From Sulfitobacter noctilucicola (lineage in GTDB: Bacteria > Pseudomonadota > Alphaproteobacteria > Rhodobacterales > Rhodobacteraceae): a stretch of 64,000 nucleotides of DNA. The notes under the pieces are model-generated. The model made no database searches, was not told the DNA's origin, and was given only the letters and a program-made list of their open reading frames with translations. Position 1 is the first letter of the stretch. Each line of letters begins with the position of its first letter. Made by a program: the position numbers and the translations under genes. Below, one piece after another: positions 52,189 through 61,901 of the stretch. The stretch covers positions 3,100,001 to 3,164,000 of the forward strand of contig NZ_JASD01000008.1 in NCBI RefSeq assembly GCF_000622385.1. Direction: 5' to 3'.

Positions 52189-53739
52189 GTGACGAATGAC
52201 ATTTTTATTGGAGGGGGTGGCCCGGACTATGGCACCCAGCAGTTTCTCAATATCGGCTATGCCAACCGCCACGGGTTGATCGCCGGGGCCACCGGCACCG
52301 GTAAGACTGTCACCTTGCAGATCCTCGCCGAAGGGTTCTCGGCTGCGGGCGTCCCGGTCTTCCTGTCTGACGTCAAAGGTGATCTTTCCGGCCTCGCCAA
52401 ATCAGGCAGTGATACGCACAAGCTGCATGATGCATTCATGAGCCGTGCCGAGAAGATCGGTTTCGAAAATTACAACTATGCCGCATTCCCTGTCGCTTTC
52501 TGGGACCTTTATGGAAAGCAGGGCCATCCGGTGCGTACCACGGCGTCAGAGATGGGACCGCTGCTGCTTGCACAACTTCTAGGGCTGACCGAGGCGCAGG
52601 AAGGTATTCTGAACATCGCTTTCCGTGTGGCTGATGAAGACGGCTTGCCGCTTCTGGATCTAAAAGATCTACAGGCGTTATTGGTCTGGATCGGAGAGAA
52701 CGCCAAGACACTGGCCCTGCGCTATGGCAACGTGTCTGCGGCTTCTGTTGGCGCAATCCAGCGCCGGTTGCTGGTGCTTGAAAACCAAGGTGCGTCCGAC
52801 CTCTTTGGCGAACCGGCATTGGCGCTTAGCGACCTGATGCGTTGCGACACAGACGGGCGCGGAATGATCAACATTCTGGCCGCAGATCAGCTGATGGGGG
52901 CACCCAAACTCTACGCCACATTCCTGTTGTGGCTATTGTCCGAGTTGTTTGAGGAGCTGCCGGAAGTTGGCGATCCAGACAAGCCCAAGCTGGTTTTCTT
53001 CTTTGACGAGGCGCATCTGCTTTTCGATGACGCGCCCAAGGCACTGGTCGACAAGGTTGAACAAGTCGCGCGTCTGATCCGCTCGAAAGGTGTTGGTGTC
53101 TACTTCATCACGCAAAACCCTGCAGACGTGCCGGATGACATTTTGGGCCAGCTTGGGAACCGCGTCCAGCATGCGCTGCGTGCGTTCACCGCCAAAGACC
53201 GCAAAGAACTGCGGATGGCCGCAGAGACTTACCGCGAAAACCCGCGCTTTGACACCGAAGAGGCGATCCGCGAGGTTGGTGTGGGTGAGGCGGTAACGTC
53301 GTTCCTGCAAAAGAAAGGCGTGCCCGGAATTGTGGAGCGGACATTGATCCGGCCCCCTTCCTCGCATCTTGGTCCGATTAAGGATACGGAGCGTAATGCG
53401 TTGATGGCGGCGTCCCCGATGGCAGGCAAATATGACAAGCGTCTGGATCGCGACAGCGCATTCGAGATGCTCAAAGCACGCGCCGATCAGGCCGCCGCAG
53501 AAGCCGCTGCCGCAGAGGAAAAAGCAGAAGAGGTCGAGACACCGGCACTGCGCGAGTTTAACAATGCGCGGCGCTATGCAGGTAAGGGCGTGACCCGATC
53601 AACCTCGCGTCCACCGGCGCGGCGGGCAACCGAAGGGTTCGGCACGGCGATGGCCAATGTAGTCATCAAAGAGCTGAAAGGCACAACCGGACGCCGCATC
53701 GTACGTGGTATTCTGGGCGGGCTCTTTAAGGGGCGCTAA
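52189..53739 (+). CDS. HerA-like/DUF853 ATPase
   Basis: A 516-residue P-loop ATPase of the HerA-like C-terminal/DUF853 (YjgR) family. I take GTG 52189 ([15 protein letters not shown]) behind GAGAGGAA; the frame is open upstream to 52126. Walker A is [13 protein letters not shown], Walker [14 protein letters not shown], and an arginine-rich part follows [20 protein letters not shown]. The C-terminus is Ala/Glu-rich, then basic, ending [14 protein letters not shown]. HerA relatives are DNA translocases, but the role of this subgroup is unknown. A terminator follows. Confidence 0.88.
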   Translation: MTNDIFIGGGGPDYGTQQFLNIGYANRHGLIAGATGTGKTVTLQILAEGFSAAGVPVFLSDVKGDLSGLAKSGSDTHKLHDAFMSRAEKIGFENYNYAAFPVAFWDLYGKQGHPVRTTASEMGPLLLAQLLGLTEAQEGILNIAFRVADEDGLPLLDLKDLQALLVWIGENAKTLALRYGNVSAASVGAIQRRLLVLENQGASDLFGEPALALSDLMRCDTDGRGMINILAADQLMGAPKLYATFLLWLLSELFEELPEVGDPDKPKLVFFFDEAHLLFDDAPKALVDKVEQVARLIRSKGVGVYFITQNPADVPDDILGQLGNRVQHALRAFTAKDRKELRMAAETYRENPRFDTEEAIREVGVGEAVTSFLQKKGVPGIVERTLIRPPSSHLGPIKDTERNALMAASPMAGKYDKRLDRDSAFEMLKARADQAAAEAAAAEEKAEEVETPALREFNNARRYAGKGVTRSTSRPPARRATEGFGTAMANVVIKELKGTTGRRIVRGILGGLFKGR

Positions 53740-53747
53740 AGACGAAA

Positions 53748-53780
53748 ACACCCGCGCCGGCATGTGTCCGGCGCGGGTGT
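53748..53780. terminator. Terminator between DUF853 gene and livM
   Basis: ACACCCGCGCCGG and CCGGCGCGGGTGT form a 13-pair stem around CATGTGT. It lies between convergent genes; the T run is weak (AAAA before, TATAAG after). Confidence 0.7.
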
Positions 53781-53807
53781 ATAAGCATTCTTGAACGTCA
53801 GCCCGGC

Positions 53808-55112
53808 TTACTTTTCCGGGATCAGCCCGCGAGGGCTGAACCGCAGCACCAGCAGCAACACCAATCCCATCGTCAGCAGGCGCATATGCGCCGCACTCTC
53901 GATCAGGTGCACCTTCAGGGGGGAGCCATCAGCCATGCCTGCCGTTATTGTATTCATCAGCCACAGGCCCATCGGCTCAACCTGAACCCACAAGAACCAG
54001 ATCAGGAAACCACCCAGCACTGCACCAAGGTTGTTGCCGGACCCGCCCACGATGACCATCACCCAGATAAGGAAGGTAAAGCGCAAGGGCTGGTACGTGC
54101 CGGGTGTTAGCTGGCTGTCCATCGTGGTCATCATTGCGCCCGCAATACCGCAGATGGCAGAGCCAAGGATAAACACTTGCAAGTGGCGGGCTGTCACGTC
54201 TTTACCCATCGCTTCTGCCGCAACTTCATTATCGCGGATAGCGCGCAGCATCCGGCCCCATGGAGAGTGAAGCGCGCGCTGCGCCATCCACATCAGGATG
54301 AACAGCACAGCGGCAAACAGCACGATGTAGAGGAACTTGACCCAGAGCGTTGACCCTTCGACGGGGTCGAAACCGAAACCGGCAGCGCGTTCCACAAAGG
54401 TCGCGGAGTTCTGCAGATCAATTTCGTAGGGTACCGGACGCGGCACGCCGATTACGTTCTTCACGCCGCGTGTCAGCCAGTCTTCGTTTTTCAAGATTGC
54501 GATGATGATTTCGGCGATGCCCAGCGTCGCAATAGCCAGATAATCGGAGCGCAGACCAAGCGCGGTTTTTCCGATAAGCCAAGCTGCTGCCGCAGCGAAC
54601 AGTCCGCCAACGGGCCACGCCAGAATGACCGGCAGTCCCAGACCACCCAGATAACCGGTTTGCGCCGGATTGATTTCTTCGATCCGCGCCACCGACGGGT
54701 CAAGCAGTGCGCGGAACAGGAAAAAGCCGATCACAAGCACGGCGATGACCGCCACGGTGCGCTTCCAGCCGCCCTGCATCCGCCGCATCACAAAGATCGC
54801 GGCAAGGATCGTGCCGGCACCCAGCAAAAGGGCACCTACGACGCCAAAACCACCAGCGGCAAATGCCCCCTCGGTGGGCGGCATGCCGATCAGCACAGCG
54901 GCAAGACCGCCGAGGGCGACGAAACCCATGATGCCTACGTTAAACAGACCTGCAAAACCCCATTGCAGGTTCACGCCCAACGCCATGATCGAAGAGATCA
55001 GCCCCATAGCGATGATCAAAAGCGCCGAGTTCCAGCTTTGCTGCACACCCACAATAATGATGAGCACTGCAAGAATGGCGAATAGGCCGGTGTTTTTCAA
55101 AGTGGAATTCAT
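53808..55112 (-). CDS. livM: Branched-chain amino acid ABC permease LivM
   Basis: A 434-residue permease with about ten helices, the second membrane subunit of a Liv-type importer. The block LRSDYLAIATLGIAEII and the ATPase-facing loop LHSPWGRMLRAIRDNEVAAE are typical. It is larger than E. coli LivM-type cores because of an N-terminal extension with extra helices and the segment GTILAAIFVMRRMQGGWKR. The start ATG overlaps the livH stop by four bases. It is the last gene of the seven-gene minus-strand unit. Confidence 0.9.
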   Translation of the reverse strand: MNSTLKNTGLFAILAVLIIIVGVQQSWNSALLIIAMGLISSIMALGVNLQWGFAGLFNVGIMGFVALGGLAAVLIGMPPTEGAFAAGGFGVVGALLLGAGTILAAIFVMRRMQGGWKRTVAVIAVLVIGFFLFRALLDPSVARIEEINPAQTGYLGGLGLPVILAWPVGGLFAAAAAWLIGKTALGLRSDYLAIATLGIAEIIIAILKNEDWLTRGVKNVIGVPRPVPYEIDLQNSATFVERAAGFGFDPVEGSTLWVKFLYIVLFAAVLFILMWMAQRALHSPWGRMLRAIRDNEVAAEAMGKDVTARHLQVFILGSAICGIAGAMMTTMDSQLTPGTYQPLRFTFLIWVMVIVGGSGNNLGAVLGGFLIWFLWVQVEPMGLWLMNTITAGMADGSPLKVHLIESAAHMRLLTMGLVLLLVLRFSPRGLIPEK

Positions 55113-56119
55113 ACCGATTGCCCCTTGAATAGACCTGTAGGTTTGAACAGCAACACGATCAGCAGGATCACAAAGCTGACGGCGAATTTGTAGTCTGTAC
55201 TCAAAAGCTGGACGAGGCCCGAAGGCTCAAGGTTTTCGGGCATGAGATACACAAGGATTTTCTTCCATGCATAGGTGATCGTAACCTCGGAAAACGCGAT
55301 CACAAAACCGCCCGCGATAGCGCCGATGGGATTGCCCAGACCGCCGACAATGGCGCTTGCAAAGATGGGCAGCAAAAGCTGGAAGTAGGTGAAGGGTTTG
55401 AAGGATTTATCAAGGCCGTAAAGCACGCCCGCAATCGTCGCCAGCGTGGCCACGATCATCCATGTAATCATCACCACACGCTCTGGGTTGATGCCCGACA
55501 ACAGCGCCAGATCCTCGTTATCGGAATAAGCACGCATCGATTTGCCTGCACGGGTTTTATTCAGGAACCAGAAAAGCGCGATTACCACGATGATGGCAGT
55601 CACAATGGTGATCCCTTGCGTGGTTTTGAACGACAGCCCTTCGGCCAACCCCGTGGCCTTTTTGAAATCACGCGCCGAGATAATGAAGCGTTCACCATCA
55701 AAGAAGTTCTGGTCGTCCGCCCCGATGATAAAGCGTGTCACACCGTTGTAGATAAAGGTCACACCAAGGCTGACGATCACCAGAATGACCGGTTTGGCCT
55801 TTTTGACACGGTAGAATTTATAGACAGCGCGATCCGTGAACAACAGCAACCCGATGGCGAACAAGATGCCGAAGGGCAGGGCGAGCAGCGCCGTTGGCAG
55901 TGGCCCAAGCGACAGGCCCCAGCTTTGGAACAGCCACGTCAGCAGGACCGTGGCCATGGCCCCCATGGCCATGGTGTCGCCATGGGCGAAATTTGAGAAC
56001 CGCAAGATGCCGTAGACCAGCGTCACACCAAGTGCGCCAAGCGCAAGCTGAGAGCCGTAGGCGACACCGGGGACAAAGACGTAGTTCAGGAAAGCGATTA
56101 GTGCGTTGAGAAGATCCAT
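55109..56119 (-). CDS. livH: Branched-chain amino acid ABC permease LivH
   Basis: A 336-residue permease with about eight helices and the LivH pattern: GVTLVYGILRFSNFAHGDTMAMGA at the front and GLGNPIGAIAGGFVIAFSEV near the end. The coupling loop is TRAGKSMRAYSDNEDLA. It forms the heterodimeric channel with LivM. The ATG shares one base with the stop of the small secreted protein gene (TGATG), so all are co-translated. Confidence 0.9.
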   Translation of the reverse strand: MDLLNALIAFLNYVFVPGVAYGSQLALGALGVTLVYGILRFSNFAHGDTMAMGAMATVLLTWLFQSWGLSLGPLPTALLALPFGILFAIGLLLFTDRAVYKFYRVKKAKPVILVIVSLGVTFIYNGVTRFIIGADDQNFFDGERFIISARDFKKATGLAEGLSFKTTQGITIVTAIIVVIALFWFLNKTRAGKSMRAYSDNEDLALLSGINPERVVMITWMIVATLATIAGVLYGLDKSFKPFTYFQLLLPIFASAIVGGLGNPIGAIAGGFVIAFSEVTITYAWKKILVYLMPENLEPSGLVQLLSTDYKFAVSFVILLIVLLFKPTGLFKGQSV

Positions 56120-56472
56120 CAGCCGTCACCCATTTCACAAGAACCAAGATAGGTAATCGCCATTGGTCCGCCCATGTGAACCGTATAACGTGTCTCATTC
56201 CCTTCGGAGATGCTCAGCATATGCAGGGCCCCTTTGCCGACAAATACGATGTGTTGTTGGCCATCCGTCTCAACCAGATTGCCGCGCATGGTTTCACTGT
56301 CAGTCACGCCCGTGACCGCACGGCCCTTGTCGTTCATGCCCTCAACGGCGAAGGCATAGTTTGTCTCGGCACAGCTTTCGCCTTCCATGCATTCCTGCGT
56401 GAAGGTGCAGGAGAGGTCAGAGGCCAGCGCTGGTCCGGCGGACAGCATCATTGCTAAAATCAAACTGCGCAT
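56119..56472 (-). CDS. Small secreted protein inside the liv operon
   Basis: A 117-residue protein with a clear signal peptide (MRSLILAMMLSAGPALA), start 56472. The mature part is acidic with cysteines in DLSCTFTQECMEGESCAE and GSCEMGDG, suggesting disulfides. It resembles nothing I know. It lies between livF and livH with stop/start overlap toward livH. A role near the periplasmic face of the transporter is inferred from context only. Confidence 0.75.
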   Translation of the reverse strand: MRSLILAMMLSAGPALASDLSCTFTQECMEGESCAETNYAFAVEGMNDKGRAVTGVTDSETMRGNLVETDGQQHIVFVGKGALHMLSISEGNETRYTVHMGGPMAITYLGSCEMGDG

Positions 56473-56476
56473 CGGC

Positions 56477-57295
56477 TCAGCCCCCCAAGAACGATTTGCG
56501 AACTTCGGGATCGGCCAAAAGCTCTTTACCCGTGCCGGTATAGGCGTTTGCACCTTGTACCAGAACATAACCTTTATCGGCGATTTCAAGCGCTTGGCGC
56601 GCATTCTGTTCCACCATGAGGATGGGGATTCCTGTGCGCGCGACTTCGATGATCCGGTCAAACAACTCGTCCATCACAATTGGGGACACACCCGCTGTCG
56701 GCTCATCCAGCATCAAGACCTTGGGCTGCGTCATCAAGGCACGCCCCACGGCAACCTGTTGGCGCTGGCCGCCCGACAGTTCGCCAGCCGCTTGCAGGCG
56801 CTTTTCCTTGAGGATCGGGAACAGGTCGTAGACCTGCGCCATCGTATCGCTGAAATCATCGGTGCGGATGAATGCCCCCATTTCAAGATTTTCCTCCACC
56901 GTCATGGAGGTAAAGATGTTCGAGGTCTGCGGCACAAAGCCCATGCCCTTGGCCACGCGGTCTTGCGGGCTAAGATCGGTGATGTCTTCGCCGTCCAACC
57001 GTACATGGCCCTTGCGCATGTCGAGCATGCCAAAGACCGCTTTCATCCCTGTTGATTTACCGGCACCGTTCGGACCCACGATCACGGCAATCTCGCCCTT
57101 ATCAACGGCGATGGTGCAATCATGCAGGATATCGGGGCCGTTGCCGTAGCCTGCTGTCATGCCATCGCCAATCAGGAACGGCCCGCCGGGCGCGGCAAAG
57201 CTGGTGCCACCGCGCTGGGGTATCTCTGATCCCATCCCCTTGGGGTTGGTGATCGACGCGTCCTTGTTGCCGCGGTCGCCGTAAGGATCGCTCAT
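56477..57295 (-). CDS. livF: Branched-chain amino acid ABC ATPase LivF
   Basis: A 272-residue ATPase. Start MSDPYGDRGNKDASITNP (57295); this 35-residue front extension before the usual core is unusual but in frame with no closer good start. The core has Walker A GPNGAGKSTG, signature ELSGGQRQQVAVGRAL and Walker B VLMLDEPTAGVSP. It powers transport with LivG. Four bases separate its stop from the small secreted protein gene. Confidence 0.9.
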   Translation of the reverse strand: MSDPYGDRGNKDASITNPKGMGSEIPQRGGTSFAAPGGPFLIGDGMTAGYGNGPDILHDCTIAVDKGEIAVIVGPNGAGKSTGMKAVFGMLDMRKGHVRLDGEDITDLSPQDRVAKGMGFVPQTSNIFTSMTVEENLEMGAFIRTDDFSDTMAQVYDLFPILKEKRLQAAGELSGGQRQQVAVGRALMTQPKVLMLDEPTAGVSPIVMDELFDRIIEVARTGIPILMVEQNARQALEIADKGYVLVQGANAYTGTGKELLADPEVRKSFLGG

Positions 57296-57311
57296 GTCAG
57301 GTCTCTTTTCT

Positions 57312-57875
57312 TCATTCGTTACGTTCTTTTGCGCGATCCGCGCTGATACAGGTTTTCTGATCCGCACAACTGCCGCGCAGCATGTCCAAGACGGCACGCG
57401 AGTCTGCATCGATCACATCCCAGTCGAGCGTTTGCGGCCCGTCGAGGTAAAGCATGATGCGTGCGGCGTCGACGTCGGCCATCATCACGGCGCTCACGGT
57501 TTCTACGTCCTCGTAGCGGTCCAGCTGAAGCGAGCGGAAGGCACGTCCCGCGGCGATTTCCAAAGTCTCCTGCCGCACAACTTCGAGCGGCGGGTTTCCA
57601 TCGGCTTCGGCCAGCGTCGCATATGTGACGTATTGCTCTTCAAGCGTGGTCACGCCGTCGCGAATGTCAGCCCCCGGGAAATCTTCAGTAAAGCTGAGCG
57701 CATAGTCCTCAAACAACAAAGTGGCACCGTCACCAAACACATCCCACGTTGCGTCCTGCCAAGATGTTCCGCCGCCACACATCCAGACACTTTGCGAAAG
57801 CTGGAAGCAGGCCGCAGCAGTCTGGGGCAGGGCGAGTGCCGCTGCGGTTACGAAGGCAAGCGCGCGCAGGCTCAT
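57312..57875 (-). CDS. Secreted protein of unknown function in the liv operon
   Basis: A 187-residue protein with a signal peptide (MSLRALAFVTAAALALPQTAAA). Two cysteine pairs (CFQLSQSVWMCGGG and RGSCADQKTC) frame the mature protein, which is rich in Asp, Glu and Thr. I know no family for it. Its ATG overlaps the livG stop by four bases and livF begins 16 bases downstream, so it is embedded in the transporter operon. Confidence 0.75.
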   Translation of the reverse strand: MSLRALAFVTAAALALPQTAAACFQLSQSVWMCGGGTSWQDATWDVFGDGATLLFEDYALSFTEDFPGADIRDGVTTLEEQYVTYATLAEADGNPPLEVVRQETLEIAAGRAFRSLQLDRYEDVETVSAVMMADVDAARIMLYLDGPQTLDWDVIDADSRAVLDMLRGSCADQKTCISADRAKERNE

Positions 57876-58675
57876 GCGCCCACCTGTTCCTTGTTTTTCA
57901 GACCCGTGCCCAGATAGGCCTCGATGACCTGCTCGTTCGCCTTGATCTCGGCAAGGGTCCCTTGGGCCAGCACGCGACCTTCGGCCATACAGATGACTGG
58001 ATCACACAACCGTCCGATAAAATCCATGTCATGTTCAATCACGACAAATGTGTAGCCGCGCTCTTTGTTAAGGCGCAGAATGGCATCCCCGATCGTGTTG
58101 AGCAGGGTGCGGTTCACACCGGCACCAACTTCGTCCAAAAAGACGATCTTGGCGTCCACCATCATGGTGCGGCCCAGCTCCAGCAGTTTTTTCTGACCAC
58201 CCGAGATTTGACCGGCTTTCTGTTCGGCCAGATGTTCGATGGTAAGGAACTCGAGAACTTCGTCAGCCTTTGCTTTTAGCGCGCGCTCTTCATCGGCGAT
58301 GCGCTTGCGGCCAAACCATGTGTTCCAGAGCGTTTCGCCCGATTGGCCACCGGGGACCATCATCAGGTTTTCGCGGCAGGACATGGAATGAAACTCGTGC
58401 GCGATCTGGAAGGTGCGTAACAGACCCTTGTGGAACAGTGTGTGTGGCGGCAGACCAGAGATGTCTTCGCCGTCCATGTAAACCTTACCGGAAGTAGGTT
58501 TAAGAACGCCCGCGATCACATTGAAAAGGGTTGTTTTTCCAGCGCCATTTGGGCCAATCAATCCAGTGATGGACCCCTTGTCAATCGACAGGCTCGATCC
58601 GTCCACCGCGTGAAAGCCGCCGAAATGCTTGTGCAGATCGTCAACGACGATCATGTGCTCATCTGAGTGCACCAT
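57872..58675 (-). CDS. livG: Branched-chain amino acid ABC ATPase LivG
   Basis: A 267-residue ATPase. Start 58675 (MVHSDEHMIVVDDLHKHFGG); a second ATG seven codons in is possible. Walker A is GPNGAGKTTLFN, the signature QISGGQKKLLELGRTM and Walker B KIVFLDEVGAG. A long inserted segment AHEFHSMSCRENLMM is typical of LivG. The stop overlaps the secreted protein gene. It works with LivF on the cytosolic side of LivHM. Confidence 0.92.
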   Translation of the reverse strand: MVHSDEHMIVVDDLHKHFGGFHAVDGSSLSIDKGSITGLIGPNGAGKTTLFNVIAGVLKPTSGKVYMDGEDISGLPPHTLFHKGLLRTFQIAHEFHSMSCRENLMMVPGGQSGETLWNTWFGRKRIADEERALKAKADEVLEFLTIEHLAEQKAGQISGGQKKLLELGRTMMVDAKIVFLDEVGAGVNRTLLNTIGDAILRLNKERGYTFVVIEHDMDFIGRLCDPVICMAEGRVLAQGTLAEIKANEQVIEAYLGTGLKNKEQVGA

Positions 58676-58739
58676 CTGTCCATCCCCGTTCGCGCCACAT
58701 TGGGTCGCATGATCATTCTGATCTTATCAAATATGGATA

Positions 58740-58763
58740 CAGCCCGCGTTAAACACGGGCTGT
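58740..58763 (-). terminator. Attenuator hairpin between binding protein and ABC genes
   Basis: ACAGCCCGTG and CGCGGGCTGT form a stem around TTTAA (one G-U type mismatch), just after the binding protein gene. It probably limits read-through so that binding protein mRNA exceeds that of the membrane subunits. Confidence 0.55.
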
Positions 58764-58783
58764 ATCTGTCTGTTTAGATTGGC

Positions 58784-59974
58784 TTATTTGAAGCCGATTG
58801 TCGCGTTCTTGCCGTCCTGGACTTCGATCATACGGTATGTACCCGCAGATTCGCCGGGACCGATCAGCTCAACCGCAGAAGCACCGACATAGTCGACCTC
58901 TGTGCCTGCCTTGATCATCTCAAGCGCTTTGCCCAGCTCACCAGGATAGATCTTTTCACCCGGCGCATTTGCCACATTCAGGATCTCGTCCTTGTAAGCA
59001 GCCGGATCTGTTGATCCTGCGGCCTGCATCGCTAGGATGAGCAGCGCTGCCGCGTCATAGGCTTCGGGCGTGTAAGGGGATGTCGCGTCAAACGCATCGC
59101 CTGCCATGGAAACCAGTGTGTCGATGCCGTTGCCTTCGGAGCCGGCGATCTGGCCATAAGAGCCATCCAGATCAGGACCGATTGTCTTTGGCAGGTTTTC
59201 ACCGATCATGCCGCCAGGTAGGCCGAACTGCTCCCATGCGCCTGCGTCCAGCGCGGATTTGATGATGCCCGCACCACCTTGGTCAAGGTAGCCCGCAACA
59301 ACCAGCAGATCACCACCGGCAGATGCCAGCGCGCCGACTTCAGCGGAGTAGTCTGCTTTGCCGTCTTCGTGTGCCGCTACGATTGTGACTTCGCCGCCGA
59401 CTGCTTTGAACGATGTTTCAATCGCGTCCGCCAGACCCTTGCCGTAGTCGTTGTTGGTATAGGTCAGGGCGATGGATTTCACGCCACGCTCGACCAGAAT
59501 TTCCGCCATGACTTCGCCTTCGCGGGCGTCAGAGGGGGAGGTGCGGAAAAACAGGCCGTTGTCTTCCATTGTGGTCAGGCCGGGGGATGTCGCGGAGGGC
59601 GATATCATGACCATGCCATTTGGAATGGCAACGTTCTGCAGCACAGCGCCCGTAACACCGGAACAGTCAGCACCGATGATGCCTGCAACACCTTCAGCGA
59701 TCAGACGTTCGCCGGAGGCTACAGCCATACCGTTGTCGATACAGCCAGAATCGGCACGGATCGACGTGACCTTCGCGCCGTCCATGAACATACCGCTTTC
59801 GGTAACTTCGTTCATCGCCATTTCTGCACCAGCTGACATCGGGCCAGTCAGTGATTCAATCGGGCCGGTAAAGCCGAACAGAACGCCGAGTTTAACTTCT
59901 TTTGCGTGGCCGTCTGCGAACGCGCTCGTCGCAACCAGAGCTGCAGCCGTTGTGGCCATAAGCATCTTTTTCAT
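58784..59974 (-). CDS. livJ: Branched-chain amino acid ABC binding protein LivJ-like
   Basis: A 396-residue periplasmic binding protein. The signal MKKMLMATTAAALVATSAFA is classic (start 59974). The mature start VKLGVLFGFTGPIESLTGP is the family opening, and SGCIDNGMAVASGERLI and ADCSGVTGAV give the ligand-loop region. Cysteines in these loops may form a disulfide. Leu/Ile/Val, or other amino acids, amides or urea-like solutes are possible ligands. It leads the seven-gene operon and an attenuator hairpin follows. Confidence 0.9.
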   Translation of the reverse strand: MKKMLMATTAAALVATSAFADGHAKEVKLGVLFGFTGPIESLTGPMSAGAEMAMNEVTESGMFMDGAKVTSIRADSGCIDNGMAVASGERLIAEGVAGIIGADCSGVTGAVLQNVAIPNGMVMISPSATSPGLTTMEDNGLFFRTSPSDAREGEVMAEILVERGVKSIALTYTNNDYGKGLADAIETSFKAVGGEVTIVAAHEDGKADYSAEVGALASAGGDLLVVAGYLDQGGAGIIKSALDAGAWEQFGLPGGMIGENLPKTIGPDLDGSYGQIAGSEGNGIDTLVSMAGDAFDATSPYTPEAYDAAALLILAMQAAGSTDPAAYKDEILNVANAPGEKIYPGELGKALEMIKAGTEVDYVGASAVELIGPGESAGTYRMIEVQDGKNATIGFK

Positions 59975-60156
59975 GTGGTTCTCCCTTGTTGGAACATGAT
60001 GTTCGCGGCAAAGGTTATGCGGGCGTAAATCAAAAGAAAAGCGCTTTTTCAGGACGGTAGACCGTTGTTCGCGCAGAGTTGAGGACGCTGTCAGTGGCAA
60101 TCTGCCTTGAGAAGGTTAGATTTCCTGTAAAGAGGGCAACCCCAAGGAGAAATGGT

Positions 60157-61254
60157 ATGCGATTGATCCCCAACTTCCGGAATTTCCTGTGTATAGCCGC
60201 AATTGCAACCTGTGCGGGCGTCCCCGTTATTGCGCAGGCACAAATGACATTAGAGCCTGTTGTAACGGGGTTGGACACACCTTGGGCTGTGGCACCGCTG
60301 CCAGAAGGCGGGGCCCTGGTGACGCTACGTGAAGGAACCTTGATCCATAGTCTTGATGGGACCAATCGCGAAATCACCGGCGTTCCAAGGGTGGCGGACA
60401 GCGGGCAGGGCGGGTTGCTCGACATCACCCTTGCGCGTGATTTTGAGCGCACCCGCACGCTGTTTCTGACATACGCGACGCCGCAGGCGGGACGCGGCAG
60501 CGGAACGGCACTGGCCAGCGCCATCTATCGCAAGGGCGGCACCCGACTTGAGGACGTGAAAGAGCTGTTCGAGATGAAAGCTGGCAGCAGCGGGGGGCGG
60601 CATTTCGGCTCCCGCGTGGTTGAAGGGACGGACGGCACGCTGTTTATGACCATTGGCGACCGCGGCGACCGTCCTGCCGCACAGGATCTTCGCCGACATA
60701 ACGGGTCCGTCATTCGCGTGAACCGCGACGGGTCGGTTCCCAAGGACAATCCGTTTGTGGGCCGTGATGCTGTCTTGCCAGAAATCTGGTCCTACGGGCA
60801 TCGCAATCCGCAAGGGGCGGGGTTGGACCTGCAAGGCAATCTGTGGGTCTCGGAGCATGGCGCGCGCGGCGGCGACGAAGTGAACCGCGTGAAGCGCGGT
60901 GCGAATTATGGCTGGCCGGTGATTTCTTACGGGGTTCACTATTCGGGTGGCAAGATCGGAGAGGGCACAGCGAAAGAAGGCATGGAGCAACCGGCACTCT
61001 ACTGGGATCCCTCCATCGCGCCCTCGGGGCTGTTGGTCTATTCGGGCAAGATGTTTCCAGACTGGCGCGGTCAGATATTTGTGGGGTCGCTCAAGTTCGA
61101 CTATATCAGCCGTCTTGCGGGCAATCCGCTGCGCGAAGTGGAACAGATAAAAACGCCCCAGACCAGCCGTGTGCGCGATATTGTAGAGGCACCTGACGGG
61201 TCGATCTGGTTTCTATCGGTGGGGGACGGCGCGGTTTATCGTATCGCGCAATAG
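60157..61254 (+). CDS. PQQ-type soluble aldose (sugar) dehydrogenase family protein
   Basis: A 365-residue secreted six-bladed beta-propeller of the PQQ glucose dehydrogenase B family, start ATG 60157 behind AAGGAGA. The signal ends near AQA. Family blocks are ADSGQGGLLDITLARDF, LFMTIGDRGDRPAAQD, WSYGHRNPQGAGLD and WVSEHGARGGDEVN. Such enzymes oxidise sugars in the periplasm with PQQ and calcium. No PQQ synthesis genes are in the window. Divergent from the liv operon. Confidence 0.9.
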   Translation: MRLIPNFRNFLCIAAIATCAGVPVIAQAQMTLEPVVTGLDTPWAVAPLPEGGALVTLREGTLIHSLDGTNREITGVPRVADSGQGGLLDITLARDFERTRTLFLTYATPQAGRGSGTALASAIYRKGGTRLEDVKELFEMKAGSSGGRHFGSRVVEGTDGTLFMTIGDRGDRPAAQDLRRHNGSVIRVNRDGSVPKDNPFVGRDAVLPEIWSYGHRNPQGAGLDLQGNLWVSEHGARGGDEVNRVKRGANYGWPVISYGVHYSGGKIGEGTAKEGMEQPALYWDPSIAPSGLLVYSGKMFPDWRGQIFVGSLKFDYISRLAGNPLREVEQIKTPQTSRVRDIVEAPDGSIWFLSVGDGAVYRIAQ

Positions 61255-61270
61255 GCCGGCTATCGAAAGG

Positions 61271-61879
61271 TCAGACCAGTCCGGCGAGCTTGGCAAAGGG
61301 ATCGCGGGTTGCGTCCTTGTGCCATTCGTATTCACTACCCAGCGCAATGCGGTCCGCCATCTCCATCCCGAACAGATCGGCCATGACTGCCAGTGCCATG
61401 TCCATACCAGCAGATACGCCAGAACTGCTGTAGAACTTGCCGTCTCGCACCCATCGTGCCTCTTTCACCCAATCAACCTTTGGCGCGATCGGCACGGTGC
61501 GGGTGAAAGCCATCTTGTTGGTTGTTGCACGGTGACCGTCAAGAACACCGGACATGCCCAGCAAGATCGAGCCGGTGCAGACCGTCATCACACGCTCTGC
61601 CGTCGCCGATACGTCGCGAAACCACTGCAAAAGCTCCTCATCGGCACCCGCCTCATGTGCAGCAACGCCGCCGGGGATCAGCAAGAGATCGTAATCGGTT
61701 TTCTCGGCTATGGTTTTATCAATGACGATCTTCTGGCCATGAACGCTTGGCACCGGTTCGCGGTTTTTCGCGACGGTGATGATCTCCGTCTCGCTGCCGT
61801 AGCCGCCCAGCATCTCGATAGGGCCGAAATAATCCAGCGTTTCAAATCCGGGGAAGACAAATGCAGCGAGTGTTTTCAT
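61271..61879 (-). CDS. DJ-1/PfpI family protein
   Basis: A 202-residue protein of the DJ-1/PfpI superfamily (start 61879, MKTLAAFVFPGFETLDYFG). The nucleophile elbow has a Cys in VMTVCTGSILLGM, and the acid residue is near FGPIEMLGG. Relatives include isonitrile hydratases, glyoxalases and stress proteins; the sequence resembles the isocyanide hydratase-type group, without proof. It ends convergent with the sugar dehydrogenase gene and is 22 bases downstream of the GlxA-type regulator gene, so the two probably share a transcript. Confidence 0.88.
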   Translation of the reverse strand: MKTLAAFVFPGFETLDYFGPIEMLGGYGSETEIITVAKNREPVPSVHGQKIVIDKTIAEKTDYDLLLIPGGVAAHEAGADEELLQWFRDVSATAERVMTVCTGSILLGMSGVLDGHRATTNKMAFTRTVPIAPKVDWVKEARWVRDGKFYSSSGVSAGMDMALAVMADLFGMEMADRIALGSEYEWHKDATRDPFAKLAGLV

Positions 61880-61901
61880 CAGGAGCTTCCAGTCTATGAG
61901 A

